Assembly: GCA_936914905.1 (NCBI GenBank)
Contig: CAKZGI010000352.1
Coordinates: 1 to 35,456, forward strand
Reading direction: 5' to 3'
Origin: an uncultured Trichormus sp.
GTDB lineage: Bacteria; Cyanobacteriota; Cyanobacteriia; Cyanobacteriales; Nostocaceae
DNA: 35,456 nucleotides
Shown here: positions 7,829 through 15,835 of the stretch, one piece after another
Layout: every line of letters starts with the position of its first letter
How positions within the stretch are numbered: the first letter of the stretch is position 1
Notes under the pieces: model-generated
The model's input: the letters and a program-made list of their open reading frames with translations, nothing else
Databases searched by the model: none
Told to the model about the DNA's origin: nothing
Program-made: the position numbers and the translations under genes

Positions 7829-9472
7829 TCACCTTAAACGCCCTGAGCGTAAAATACTAATTATTAACCATAAGCCTAACAAACTAGCAGCAGCAAAGAG
7901 GACACTGCTAACATAAGATAATTGTGATGTTGTAGCTCGATTAGAAATAATCGCTGCTCCCATTATCAATGAACCTACTAAGATGCTAAAAGCAAGCCTG
8001 TTAGCTGCATCATCCATTGTAAGGCGTACACCGTCTAAACCCCTTAGTGATAGATTCCATTGTAAGGTTTCTGAGGTTACACGGTCTAATAATAGTTCAA
8101 TTTGGCGGGGAGATTGTAAGGATAGATTTTTGATATCTAGGGCGGTACGCAGGAGGGAACGAACAGGATTATCTCCTAATAACTGACGAGTAAATAAGTC
8201 GGTCATTAGTGGTTTAATTTCATCAAATAAATTAACTTCTGGGTTAAAAGTACGCGCTACTCCTTCTAAGTTTGCTAAAGTTTTGGCATATAAACCCATA
8301 TTGCTGGGTAAGCCAATTTTATTATTGCGGGCAATTTGTAAAATTTCATAGATTATTTGACTGAAATTTATCTCGGTCAGGCTGACATTATAATATTTTC
8401 GCAGCATTCGGCCATAATCATTTTCTAAGCGAGATAAAATTACTGGTTGAGCAGAATCTGAGAGTTGTAAGGTTAATTGAGCGCATCTTTGAGCATCTAA
8501 ATCAACAATGGCTAACAACATTTCGGTGAGAATTTGCTGGGTACGGGGATCAAGTCTGCCTATCATGCCACAATCTAAAAGAGCAACACGCTCATCTATG
8601 AGATAAAATAAGTTGCCGGGATGGGGATCAGCATGAAAGAAGCCATCAATATATAGTTGCTGAAAAAATACTCTAAATAGTAAGGTAGTTATTTCTTTGC
8701 GTTTAGCGATCGCATTTTGACCATTTTTGCTACTCAATTCTGCTGTTAACAGCGGAACACCATCCAACCATTCCATTACCAGTAATTTTTCTGTAGTCAG
8801 ATGCCAGTAAATTTCCGCAACTACGATTCGTGTGGGATCATACCAACGACTCTGGGATAAATTGCGTCGTAGTTGGTCTGTATATCCAGCTTCTCTTGTA
8901 AAATCCAATTCTGCTTCTAAAGCTTTAGTAAATTCCTCAGCAATAGCTTTTATATCATAAGTTTGTCCAAAATCAGTCCGCGCCACTAAATCCGCGATAC
9001 CTTGAATTAAGGCGATATCCTGGGCAATAGTAATATCGATCCCTGGTCTTTGTACCTTGAGAGCTACTTCCCGTCCATCTGCTAGAGTAGCGCGATGTGT
9101 TTGGGCAATTGATCCCGCAGCTAGAGGGAAATGATTAACTATCCGAAAAGTTTCTTCCAGTGGGCGTTTTAGCTCTTTGCGGATCACCACTTCTACTTCT
9201 GACCACAGAACAGGTGGTACTTCATCTTGTAGAGTTGACAGTTCTTCAATATAAGCAGCACTTAATAAATCTGGACGGGTGGAAAGTAGCTGGCCAAGTT
9301 TGACATATACCGGACCCAAATCCACTAAAATATTTTTTAATACGGCTGGTGTAGGTAGTTGGGGTTCATCCGTTTTAGCACCAGTAAGTAGCCTTCGCAT
9401 ATAGTCCCAGCCATTGCGGAGGACTACTTCAATAATTTCTCGTTGTCTGGGTACAGTTTGGGTTAAGAACAT
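7829..9472 (-). CDS. ABC1/AarF/UbiB-family atypical kinase
   Basis: A 547-residue ABC1 (UbiB/Coq8) kinase-like protein. Members act in quinone and isoprenoid-lipid metabolism in membranes as unorthodox ATP-binding kinases or ATPases. Visible motifs are the diagnostic KxGQ segment VKLGQLLSTRPDLL, the Ala-rich loop equivalent GSIAQTHRA, VALKVQRPG with the ATP-binding Lys, the catalytic-loop HADPHPGNLF, and LLDCGMIGR as the DFG equivalent (Cys in place of Phe). Two C-terminal hydrophobic helices (about residues 490-545) should anchor it. The start MFLTQTVPRQREIIEVVLRN fits cyanobacterial relatives. It heads an operon with the ABC exporter genes. 245 bases without a recognisable gene precede it and should contain the promoter. 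Confidence 0.93.
   Translation of the reverse strand: MFLTQTVPRQREIIEVVLRNGWDYMRRLLTGAKTDEPQLPTPAVLKNILVDLGPVYVKLGQLLSTRPDLLSAAYIEELSTLQDEVPPVLWSEVEVVIRKELKRPLEETFRIVNHFPLAAGSIAQTHRATLADGREVALKVQRPGIDITIAQDIALIQGIADLVARTDFGQTYDIKAIAEEFTKALEAELDFTREAGYTDQLRRNLSQSRWYDPTRIVVAEIYWHLTTEKLLVMEWLDGVPLLTAELSSKNGQNAIAKRKEITTLLFRVFFQQLYIDGFFHADPHPGNLFYLIDERVALLDCGMIGRLDPRTQQILTEMLLAIVDLDAQRCAQLTLQLSDSAQPVILSRLENDYGRMLRKYYNVSLTEINFSQIIYEILQIARNNKIGLPSNMGLYAKTLANLEGVARTFNPEVNLFDEIKPLMTDLFTRQLLGDNPVRSLLRTALDIKNLSLQSPRQIELLLDRVTSETLQWNLSLRGLDGVRLTMDDAANRLAFSILVGSLIMGAAIISNRATTSQLSYVSSVLFAAASLLGLWLIISILRSGRLR
7830..7835 (-). promoter_or_regulatory. Shine-Dalgarno AAGGTG of the ABC ATPase, overlapping the aarF stop
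   Basis: On the minus strand AAGGTG ends seven bases before the ATG at 7822 and overlaps the TGA stop of aarF (7829-7831). This supports the chosen ATPase start and implies translational coupling within the operon. Confidence 0.75.
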
Positions 9473-9717
9473 TTTCGAGGGACAGATGAATTCAGGATTA
9501 AAAATTAAAAATTACGGTAAAAAATTGATTCTTGGTTCATCACCGAGTCTTTTTGATTAAGAAATATATCTTTAGTTAAAAAATATTAAATTTAATAGCG
9601 ATCCTCTTGACTACAGGCTCAAAATTGTTGATTAACCTAAATGTCACAGAATACAATAGACAATCTAGTTATAATTGATAACAAAACTTTTGAGCCTCTA
9701 CCAAGGGTTCTAAACTT

Positions 9718-10782
9718 TTACAGTAGGTGAGTAAATCGGGGATCACTTTCCAGGGTTTTGAGGATCTGCTTAATTTCCTGAGTACGTTCCTTTTTAACTA
9801 TCAGGGTAACATTGCGATCGCGCACAATCACCACATCCTCTAGCCCAATAGTGACAACTACATCATCGGGATTGGAAGCATAAACAATCACCCCTTGGGT
9901 ATCTAGGCCTACATGGGTAGCTAATTCAACATTAGGATTATGTTCTTGTTTAAGTAAGCGTTCGATCGCATTCCAATCGCCTAGATCATCCCAACCAAAT
10001 TCCACTGGTAAAACGTATGCTAGACTTGTCTTTTCCATCAACGCATAATCTATACTTTTTTTAGGCAACTGGGGATAAATATCAGGTCCATGTTGTTCTA
10101 AAGGTTCGATAATTTCAGAGGCATGGGTACGCAGTTCCTCCAGAACCACCCCAGCGCGAAAAACGAACATACCACTATTCCAGCTAAAACATCCTGTATG
10201 TAAAAAAGTCTCTGCTGTTTCACGGTCGGGCTTTTCAGTAAAGCGGTTAACGTGATAAGCTGGCAACTCATTAAAGCAACCAATCTTTTCACCTTGTTCA
10301 AGGTAACCGTAACCAGTTGATGGGAAAACAGGCTTGATCCCCAAAGTGACAATCGCTGCTGTGCTAGTTGCTAACTGAGTAGCCGCACTTAAGGTATGTG
10401 CAAACACATCTTGATCGGCAATCCAGTGATCAGCAGGGAAAAAGCCAATAACAGCGTCTTCTCCATAACGCTTTTTAATTTCCAAACTTGCCCAAGCAAC
10501 AGCTGCTGCGGTGTCTCTTCCCTCTAATTCGATCAGCAAATTTTGAGATGGCAGATCGGGTAATTGTTCTTTTACTCCTTGAGCTATTTGACTAGAAGTG
10601 ATGACCCACAGGTTATCCCAACCGCCAGCGAATGTTAACAGTCGATCAGCGGTACCTTGGAGTAGGCTTCTAGAACTGCCATCAAGACTTAAAAATTGCT
10701 TGGGTCTATCTCGGCGACTCATAGGCCAAAAACGCTCACCTTTGCCGCCAGCAAGAATTACAGGGATCAATGAACTACTCAT
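9718..10782 (-). CDS. manC: Mannose-1-phosphate guanylyltransferase
   Basis: Catalyses mannose-1-phosphate + GTP to GDP-mannose + pyrophosphate, the supply step for mannose and fucose in envelope glycans. The nucleotidyltransferase signature GGKGERFWPMSRRDRPKQF starts at residue 12. FFPADHWI, SFGYGYLE-type STGYGYLEQG, FTEKPDRETAETFL, WNSGMFVFRAG and EFGWDDLGDWNAIERLL follow in the order expected for the family. At 354 residues it is the single-domain form, without the C-terminal phosphomannose isomerase domain of bifunctional ManC/AlgA. It is divergent from the LCP gene at 10979, with 196 bases between them. A mutase able to make its substrate lies 5 kb away at 15836. Confidence 0.92.
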   Translation of the reverse strand: MSSSLIPVILAGGKGERFWPMSRRDRPKQFLSLDGSSRSLLQGTADRLLTFAGGWDNLWVITSSQIAQGVKEQLPDLPSQNLLIELEGRDTAAAVAWASLEIKKRYGEDAVIGFFPADHWIADQDVFAHTLSAATQLATSTAAIVTLGIKPVFPSTGYGYLEQGEKIGCFNELPAYHVNRFTEKPDRETAETFLHTGCFSWNSGMFVFRAGVVLEELRTHASEIIEPLEQHGPDIYPQLPKKSIDYALMEKTSLAYVLPVEFGWDDLGDWNAIERLLKQEHNPNVELATHVGLDTQGVIVYASNPDDVVVTIGLEDVVIVRDRNVTLIVKKERTQEIKQILKTLESDPRFTHLL

Positions 10783-10978
10783 CTTGTCCTATACATCTAC
10801 TTCAGAACAATACAAGTGTACATTCGTTCAATTTTGGATTCGAGATTTTAGATTTGGTATTGTGTGCGAATATATTGAATTTATGACTTAGTTCTCAGTA
10901 GGAAATTGCAATAGCCCAAAAAAAATCTAAAAATCTGGCAAGATTTGCAGCTTGCACTAACATACCTTTAGGGAGTGG

Positions 10979-12502
10979 TTGAGTGGGGAGAGAATTGTGA
11001 TAAAACAATTTCAACGAACGGATAATCAGGTCATACCTCAGCAAGTACCAGCCTCAGATCACGAGGGAAGACCACAACAATTTCAACGAACGGATAATCA
11101 GGTCATACCAACCCCAACACCAGGATCAGGGGAAGCGGTTAAACCAAAACACCCAACAAATAATTCCCTAAACGTCGTTGAGTCCGTGGGTGCTATCCCC
11201 AATGAACTCTATGAACGCTTAGGTTTGACAATGCCTCGCTGGCTATTGTGGATCTTAACCTTTGTCGTCGGCATCATTTTATCTGGATTACTAGTATCAG
11301 CTTTGGCTTTGTGGACTCCGCTATGGAGTAATTTAGATCAAGCTAAGGATGATGATTTTGGATCTACCATCAAAGACCAGGTAAAAATACCAGGGGATTT
11401 ATGGAATAAACTTTCTCAGTACCGACTATCAAAACCCATGAATATTTTAGTCATGGGAATTGAACCAGTTAAAGGCACTGTTGACGGTTCTCCAGAAAGC
11501 TTTGCTGGTAGCAGTGATACCATGTTGCTGATTCGACTAGATCCCAGCAATAAATCTATTCGCGTGCTTTCAATTCCCAGAGGGACAATGATTTCCCTCC
11601 CAGAACAGGGATTAACCAAGGTATCGGAAGCTAACGCCAAAGGTGGGCCAGTATTGGCTGCACGGGTAGTCAGTCGTACCTTAAGCAATGCCCCTATAGA
11701 TCGGTATATTCGCATTTCTACCAGCGGCTTGCGGCAATTAGTAGATCAATTAGGTGGGGTAGATGTATTTGTACCCCAACCGATGAATTATCAAGATAAC
11801 GCTCGTGGTTTGTCGATGAATCTAGTCAGCGGCTGGCAAACACTCAAAGGTGAACAAGCAGAATTATTTGCCCGTTTCCGGGAATCGAGTGTAGGTGATA
11901 TACCCAGAGTACAGCGACAGCAAGCACTAATAACAGCTTTAGTTCAACGTTTAAATAGTCCCACAGTTTTACCCAGGCTGCCTCAAATTACTCGCATTAT
12001 GCGAAAGTATTTTGACACCAACCTGAAAATGGAAGAAATGATGGCATTGGCAAATTTTTCCGTAAATGTAGAACGGGATAATTTCCAAATGACGATGCTA
12101 CCTGGTACATTTAGTAAATTCAGTAAAGACCCAGATAGTTATTGGTTGAATCTCACTGGACAACAAAGCTTATTGAATGATTATGTTGGGGTAGATGTAC
12201 CTGGTTTAAAATCAGATTTACGACCTGTATCTCGTCTCAGAATTTCGATTCAAAACGCTTCCAATCAACCTCAGTTAATGGAAAAAGTTATTACCTATCT
12301 CAAAGGCAAAGGTTTTACAAATATTTTCACAGTTCCTGATTGGCCTGATACCCAGCGTCAAACACAGATAATTGTCCAGAAAGGAAACCCACAACCAGGA
12401 GTGGAACTGCAAGGAGTTTTAGGCTTGGGTCAAATTGAAGTTTCTGCAAATGGAGATTTAGGTTCTGACCTGACAATTCGCATTGGTAAAGATTGGAAAT
12501 AG
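10979..12502 (+). CDS. LCP (LytR-CpsA-Psr) family glycopolymer transferase
   Basis: LCP enzymes transfer lipid-linked glycopolymers to cell-wall acceptors outside the membrane. The protein has a cytoplasmic proline/glutamine-rich N-terminus of about 85 residues, one membrane helix (LLWILTFVVGIILSGLLVS), an LCP domain (MNILVMGIEP, GSSDTMLLIRLDPSN, RVLSIPRGTMI, LGGVDVFVP, LFARFRESS and RVQRQQALI), and a C-terminal LytR_C-like domain (LRISIQNASNQPQLMEKVITYLKGKGF). IPRGT stands where many members have IPRDT. Translation may begin at TTG 10979 (GGGAG just upstream) or at GTG 10997, which has GGGGAGAG four bases before it. The N-terminal tail carries an exact in-frame 33-bp duplication, listed separately. 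A 43-base gap leads to the pentapeptide gene, possibly co-transcribed. Confidence 0.9.
   Translation: MSGERIVIKQFQRTDNQVIPQQVPASDHEGRPQQFQRTDNQVIPTPTPGSGEAVKPKHPTNNSLNVVESVGAIPNELYERLGLTMPRWLLWILTFVVGIILSGLLVSALALWTPLWSNLDQAKDDDFGSTIKDQVKIPGDLWNKLSQYRLSKPMNILVMGIEPVKGTVDGSPESFAGSSDTMLLIRLDPSNKSIRVLSIPRGTMISLPEQGLTKVSEANAKGGPVLAARVVSRTLSNAPIDRYIRISTSGLRQLVDQLGGVDVFVPQPMNYQDNARGLSMNLVSGWQTLKGEQAELFARFRESSVGDIPRVQRQQALITALVQRLNSPTVLPRLPQITRIMRKYFDTNLKMEEMMALANFSVNVERDNFQMTMLPGTFSKFSKDPDSYWLNLTGQQSLLNDYVGVDVPGLKSDLRPVSRLRISIQNASNQPQLMEKVITYLKGKGFTNIFTVPDWPDTQRQTQIIVQKGNPQPGVELQGVLGLGQIEVSANGDLGSDLTIRIGKDWK
11005..11109 (+). repeat. 33-bp direct repeat inside the LCP gene
   Basis: Positions 11005-11037 and 11077-11109 are identical over 33 bases, offset by 72 bases (24 codons), so the reading frame is kept. 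Both copies encode FQRTDNQVIP, giving a duplicated decapeptide in the cytoplasmic tail before the membrane helix. Confidence 0.92.
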
Positions 12503-12545
12503 TCATTGGTCATTAGTCATTAGTTTAAACATTAACAAATGACCA

Positions 12546-13070
12546 ATGACTACCTATAAATTTATGAAAAAAATTTTGTCCAGATTTTTAAGTTTAGTGT
12601 TCATTTTGATATTAGCTTGGTTGTGGATAATTATTAATCCTAAACCTGCTTTTTCTCAAATTAACACCATTAACTATAACAACGCTTCTTTAGAACATCG
12701 TGACTTTTCCTATCTTGATTTAACAGGAGTTAATTTTGTAGCCGCAGAAATGCGCGGGGCAAATTTTCAAGGTGCGAATTTAACGAACACTATTTTAACT
12801 AAAGGTGTGTTACTCAAGGCAAATTTAAAAGATGCTAATTTAACAGGTGCTTTAGTTGATCGCGTGACGCTAGACGGTGCTAATATGAAGAATGCTATTT
12901 TTACAGAAGCCACTTTGACCCGTAGCCGTTTTTATAATGTGGATATCACTGGTGCTGATTTTACGGACGCTTTAATTGACCGTTATCAGGTGTCGCTATT
13001 GTGTGAAAGGGCTGATGGTGTTAATCCTGTAACTGGTGTTTCTACACGGGATAGTTTGGGGTGTCGCTAA
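12546..13070 (+). CDS. Exported pentapeptide-repeat protein
   Basis: 174 residues with an N-terminal signal-like segment ([17 protein letters not shown], cleavage plausible after PAFS). About 90 residues of pentapeptide repeats of the A(N/D)LxX type follow ([21 protein letters not shown] and [10 protein letters not shown]), which should fold as a right-handed beta-helix. The C-terminus holds two Cys (LLCERADG and SLGCR) that could form a disulphide. Cyanobacteria have several lumenal or periplasmic proteins of this type; a binding partner cannot be read from sequence. Start is ATG 12546 or, with a shorter signal region, ATG 12564 (MKKILSRFL). Its stop is immediately adjacent to the stop of the convergent chorismate mutase gene, with no intervening base. 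Confidence 0.88.
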   Translation: MTTYKFMKKILSRFLSLVFILILAWLWIIINPKPAFSQINTINYNNASLEHRDFSYLDLTGVNFVAAEMRGANFQGANLTNTILTKGVLLKANLKDANLTGALVDRVTLDGANMKNAIFTEATLTRSRFYNVDITGADFTDALIDRYQVSLLCERADGVNPVTGVSTRDSLGCR

Positions 13071-13712
13071 CTAAGGACACGGGGTAGTTTTAACATCTAA
13101 TAGCGGTACAATAGTTAAATGCTGTACATTCTGATTAATGCCATTCCCACGAATAATTATTTCTGCACGTGACTTAATGATTTTTTTAATTGCTGGACAG
13201 CTAAGAACAGGTTGAAGTTTGGCTAATACAGATAAAAATTCTGTGTTTAATTGATCCAATGATGGCCTGATGCTTTGGTTTAAATTCGGTACATCTTTGA
13301 AAGATTTAATCCCTTGCTGCTGCCACTGTTGAAAATCTGCTGTTTGAATTAACTTGCTGGCTGTAATTTGCGCTTGAAAAAAGTTAGTTAAAGTATCGGC
13401 TTCTAGACCATATTTAGTTGCTTGTTGACTCAATTTGGTGACTAATTCTTGTTCTCGTCGTTTATCTTCTATAGCCTGTTTTTTATTCCACTTCCAGCGA
13501 GCAACATCATGGGCAATCAGCAATCGCTGGTTTATTAATCTGAGCAACTTTTCTAACCGTAGCTGTTGTTCGACTTGAGAAACATCATGGATACCTGCTA
13601 ATTCGCTACCCCAAGCTGGGAATAGAACAAAATGCTGACCAGCGAATAATAACCCAACTAGAACTATATTTATAGGCAATATTGAAAATTTTCTGCGATA
13701 ATTTACATTCAT
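13071..13712 (-). CDS. Exported chorismate mutase, AroQ-gamma class
   Basis: AroQ-gamma enzymes convert chorismate to prephenate and are normally secreted or periplasmic. After a signal-like segment (FSILPINIVLVGLLFAGQH... to about AWGS) the all-helical domain shows LLRLINQRLLIAHDVARWKW, then IEDKRREQELV, then FFQAQITASKLIQ. These are the Arg, Lys, Arg and Gln positions expected for the gamma-class active site. A C-terminal extension with two Cys (LSCPAIKK and TTPCP) may form a disulphide. The frame is open from 13757, but ATG 13712 is preferred: AAGGTGA lies four bases upstream. It is nearly back-to-back with murJ (61 bases between starts). Why a cyanobacterium would export this activity is unknown. 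Confidence 0.8.
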   Translation of the reverse strand: MNVNYRRKFSILPINIVLVGLLFAGQHFVLFPAWGSELAGIHDVSQVEQQLRLEKLLRLINQRLLIAHDVARWKWNKKQAIEDKRREQELVTKLSQQATKYGLEADTLTNFFQAQITASKLIQTADFQQWQQQGIKSFKDVPNLNQSIRPSLDQLNTEFLSVLAKLQPVLSCPAIKKIIKSRAEIIIRGNGINQNVQHLTIVPLLDVKTTPCP

Positions 13713-13716
13713 TGAA

Positions 13717-13723
13717 TCACCTT
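13717..13723 (-). promoter_or_regulatory. Strong Shine-Dalgarno deciding the AroQ-gamma start
   Basis: AAGGTGA on the minus strand lies four bases before ATG 13712. The two earlier Met codons of the open frame (13757 and about 13730) have no comparable site, which is why the shorter protein with a clean signal sequence is chosen. Confidence 0.7.
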
Positions 13724-13773
13724 CTTTCATAAGATTTTCTACTTTCTGCCTTATCATCTGTTGGGTATTATTC

Positions 13774-15378
13774 GTGACACAAGAAGAAGAAAAACCATCT
13801 CATTCTTTCGCCGGTATTGCTGGTATTGTTGCCGCAGCAACGTTACTTAGTAAAGTATTTGGTTTAATTAGACAACAAGCGATCGCAGCTGCTTTTGGTG
13901 TTGGTGCTGCTGCTACTGCATATAGTTATGCCTACATTATCCCTGGTTTTCTGTTAATTTTATTAGGTGGTGTCAATGGTCCCCTACACAGTGCTATTGT
14001 TAGTGTTTTAGCCAAGCGTAAGAGGGAGGAAGCTGCACCCTTAGTGGAAACTGTCACAACTCTAGTCAGTGGTTTGCTGTTGGTGGTGACAGTCGCTCAG
14101 ATTTTTTTGGCAGAACCAATTATTGATATAGTTGGTTATGGTTTAGAGCGTACCACGAGAGCGATCGCCATTCGTCAACTGCAAATAATGGCTCCCATGG
14201 CCTTATTCTCCGGTTTAATCGGCATTGCTTTCGGCACTCTCAACGCAGCAAATCAATATTGGCTACTTTCAATTAGTCCTTTATTATCCAGCACTACCGT
14301 AATTGCAGGTATTGGGATTTTAGCTTTGCAATATGGCAAAGATATTATCAACCCAGAATACGCTTTAATCGGTGGCATGATATTAGCTTGGGGAACTTTA
14401 GCTGGTGCAATTCTGCAATGGGGAGTACAATTAATTGTACAGTGGCGGTTAGGTTTAGGTTCATTAAAACTGAAATTTGATTTTCAATCTCCTGCTGTTC
14501 AAGAAGTAATTAAAATCATGACTCCGGCAACAGTTTCTTCCGGAATGATGCCGATTAATGTGGCTACAGATTTATATTTTGCTAGTCCAATTAAAGGTGC
14601 AGCAGCAGGTTTTAACTATGCTAATTTATTAGTACAAACTCCGTTAGGAATTATTTCTAATATTATTTTACTGCCTTTATTACCTATATTTGCCAAACTA
14701 GCAGAGCCAGAAAACTGGCCTGATTTAAAATTACGTATTCGTCAAGGACTTTTATTAACTTCTGTTACTATGCTACCTTTGGGGGCATTCATGATAGCTT
14801 TATCTGAGCCTATTGTGCAGTTAATTTATCAACGTGGTGCATTTAAACAAGAAGCTACTGAGCTAGTTTCTTCTTTATTAATTGCTTATGGAATTGGGAT
14901 GTTTGTCTATTTATGTCGTGATGTTTTGGTAAGGGTATTTTATGCTTTAGGTGATGGACAAACACCTTTTAGAATTAGCACTTTTAATATTTTACTCAAT
15001 GCTGGGTTAGATTTTATTTTAGTTAAACCCTTTGGTGCGCCTGGTTTGGTGTTAGCTACAGTTAGTGTAAATTGCAGTTCAATCTTAATGTTGTTGTGGT
15101 TGTTAAATCGGAAATTGAACGGTTTACCTTTGTGGGAATGGAGTTTACCAATTCTGGGTTTAACTGCTGGTAGTGTGGTGGCTGGAGTGGCTAGTTATGG
15201 GACTTTGGTTGCTTGTGAGCAGCTTTTCGGGAATAAGGGTTTAGTAATTTTAATAGTTGATTTGTGTCTTTCTGGTGCGGTGGGAATTTTTGTATTTGCG
15301 GTTATTGCGGGGATGATGAGAATACCAGAGGTTAATAGTTTTGTGGTGAAGATGCGGCAGAAGTTTTTGAAGAGGTAG
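13774..15378 (+). CDS. murJ: Lipid II flippase MurJ (MviN family)
   Basis: MurJ moves lipid-linked peptidoglycan precursor from the inner to the outer face of the plasma membrane. The 534-residue protein begins at GTG 13774 and is hydrophobic throughout, with about 14 membrane segments. Family blocks include ATLLSKVFGLIRQQAIAAAFG near the N-terminus, PGFLLILLGGVNGPLHSAIVSVLAK, NQYWLLSISPLLSS and, in the second half, CRDVLVRVFYALGDGQTPFRIS, the conserved RxxYALGDxxTP region. It is divergent from the chorismate mutase gene with a very short shared promoter region. With the LCP and sugar-nucleotide genes it makes this stretch an envelope-biogenesis neighbourhood. Confidence 0.93.
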   Translation: MTQEEEKPSHSFAGIAGIVAAATLLSKVFGLIRQQAIAAAFGVGAAATAYSYAYIIPGFLLILLGGVNGPLHSAIVSVLAKRKREEAAPLVETVTTLVSGLLLVVTVAQIFLAEPIIDIVGYGLERTTRAIAIRQLQIMAPMALFSGLIGIAFGTLNAANQYWLLSISPLLSSTTVIAGIGILALQYGKDIINPEYALIGGMILAWGTLAGAILQWGVQLIVQWRLGLGSLKLKFDFQSPAVQEVIKIMTPATVSSGMMPINVATDLYFASPIKGAAAGFNYANLLVQTPLGIISNIILLPLLPIFAKLAEPENWPDLKLRIRQGLLLTSVTMLPLGAFMIALSEPIVQLIYQRGAFKQEATELVSSLLIAYGIGMFVYLCRDVLVRVFYALGDGQTPFRISTFNILLNAGLDFILVKPFGAPGLVLATVSVNCSSILMLLWLLNRKLNGLPLWEWSLPILGLTAGSVVAGVASYGTLVACEQLFGNKGLVILIVDLCLSGAVGIFVFAVIAGMMRIPEVNSFVVKMRQKFLKR

Positions 15379-15394
15379 ATTGTCTAAAAGCAAA

Positions 15395-15412
15395 AGTCGG
15401 TTTTAACCGACT
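15395..15412 (-). terminator. Rho-independent-type terminator, probably for lapA
   Basis: AGTCGGTT at 15395-15402 pairs perfectly with AACCGACT at 15405-15412 around a two-base loop. Read on the minus strand the hairpin is followed by TTTTGCTTTT, a U-rich tract, so it fits termination of the minus-strand gene ending at 15462. On the plus strand the following AACAAAAAA is not a T run, though the hairpin could still act at the murJ end. Confidence 0.7.
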
Positions 15413-15461
15413 AACAAAAAATCTCTCTTCTTCCTCTTTGCGTCTTTGCATGAAACACACC

Positions 15462-15731
15462 CTAAAAATCCTCATCATCAATAAAAAAATCCGCTTCCTC
15501 ATCAACTCTAGATTTCAACTCACCCAAACCCCAAAGAGGCTGCAAAATTGCCATACCAAGCAAACCTCCAGCCACAACAAATGCCAACACCAACCCAAAA
15601 GGGATTTGTATTGATTGCAACCCCAAAAACCGTAAAGATACAGGTGTAGCATTCTGTACTGAAATCAGCGCGATCACCATCACCCAAACAGCTATAATTA
15701 CCGCTATCACTAAATGCACAAAACTTTTCAT
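15462..15731 (-). CDS. LapA-domain (DUF1049) membrane protein
   Basis: An 89-residue protein with two membrane helices (residues about 5-25, LVIAVIIAVWVMVIALISV, and about 42-64, FGLVLAFVVAGGLLGMAIL) separated by the typical LapA loop QNATPVSLRFLG. It ends in an acidic tail (EEADFFIDDEDF). In Escherichia coli LapA assists regulation of lipopolysaccharide synthesis; in cyanobacteria the role is not established. The size and two-helix hairpin fit the family. It is a single gene on the minus strand with its own likely terminator downstream and a heptamer repeat 20 bases upstream. Confidence 0.82.
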   Translation of the reverse strand: MKSFVHLVIAVIIAVWVMVIALISVQNATPVSLRFLGLQSIQIPFGLVLAFVVAGGLLGMAILQPLWGLGELKSRVDEEADFFIDDEDF

Positions 15732-15750
15732 AATTTATATATAAAAATTT

Positions 15751-15771
15751 AGGAGTCAGGAGTCAGGAGTC
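15751..15771. repeat. Three tandem AGGAGTC heptamers
   Basis: AGGAGTC occurs three times in a row between lapA and the mutase gene, followed by a partial AGGATC. The same heptamer family makes up the array inside recF at 25341-25375. Confidence 0.85.
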
Positions 15772-15835
15772 AGGATCAATAATTTTTAATTCTTAATTCT
15801 TTCCCTTCTTCACTGTCACCTGTCACCTATTATGC

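Noticed and set aside
15751-15771. CRISPR-like array from regularly repeated heptamers
   Set aside because: The units are contiguous 7-mers without spacers and recur elsewhere as STRRs; no cas genes are present.
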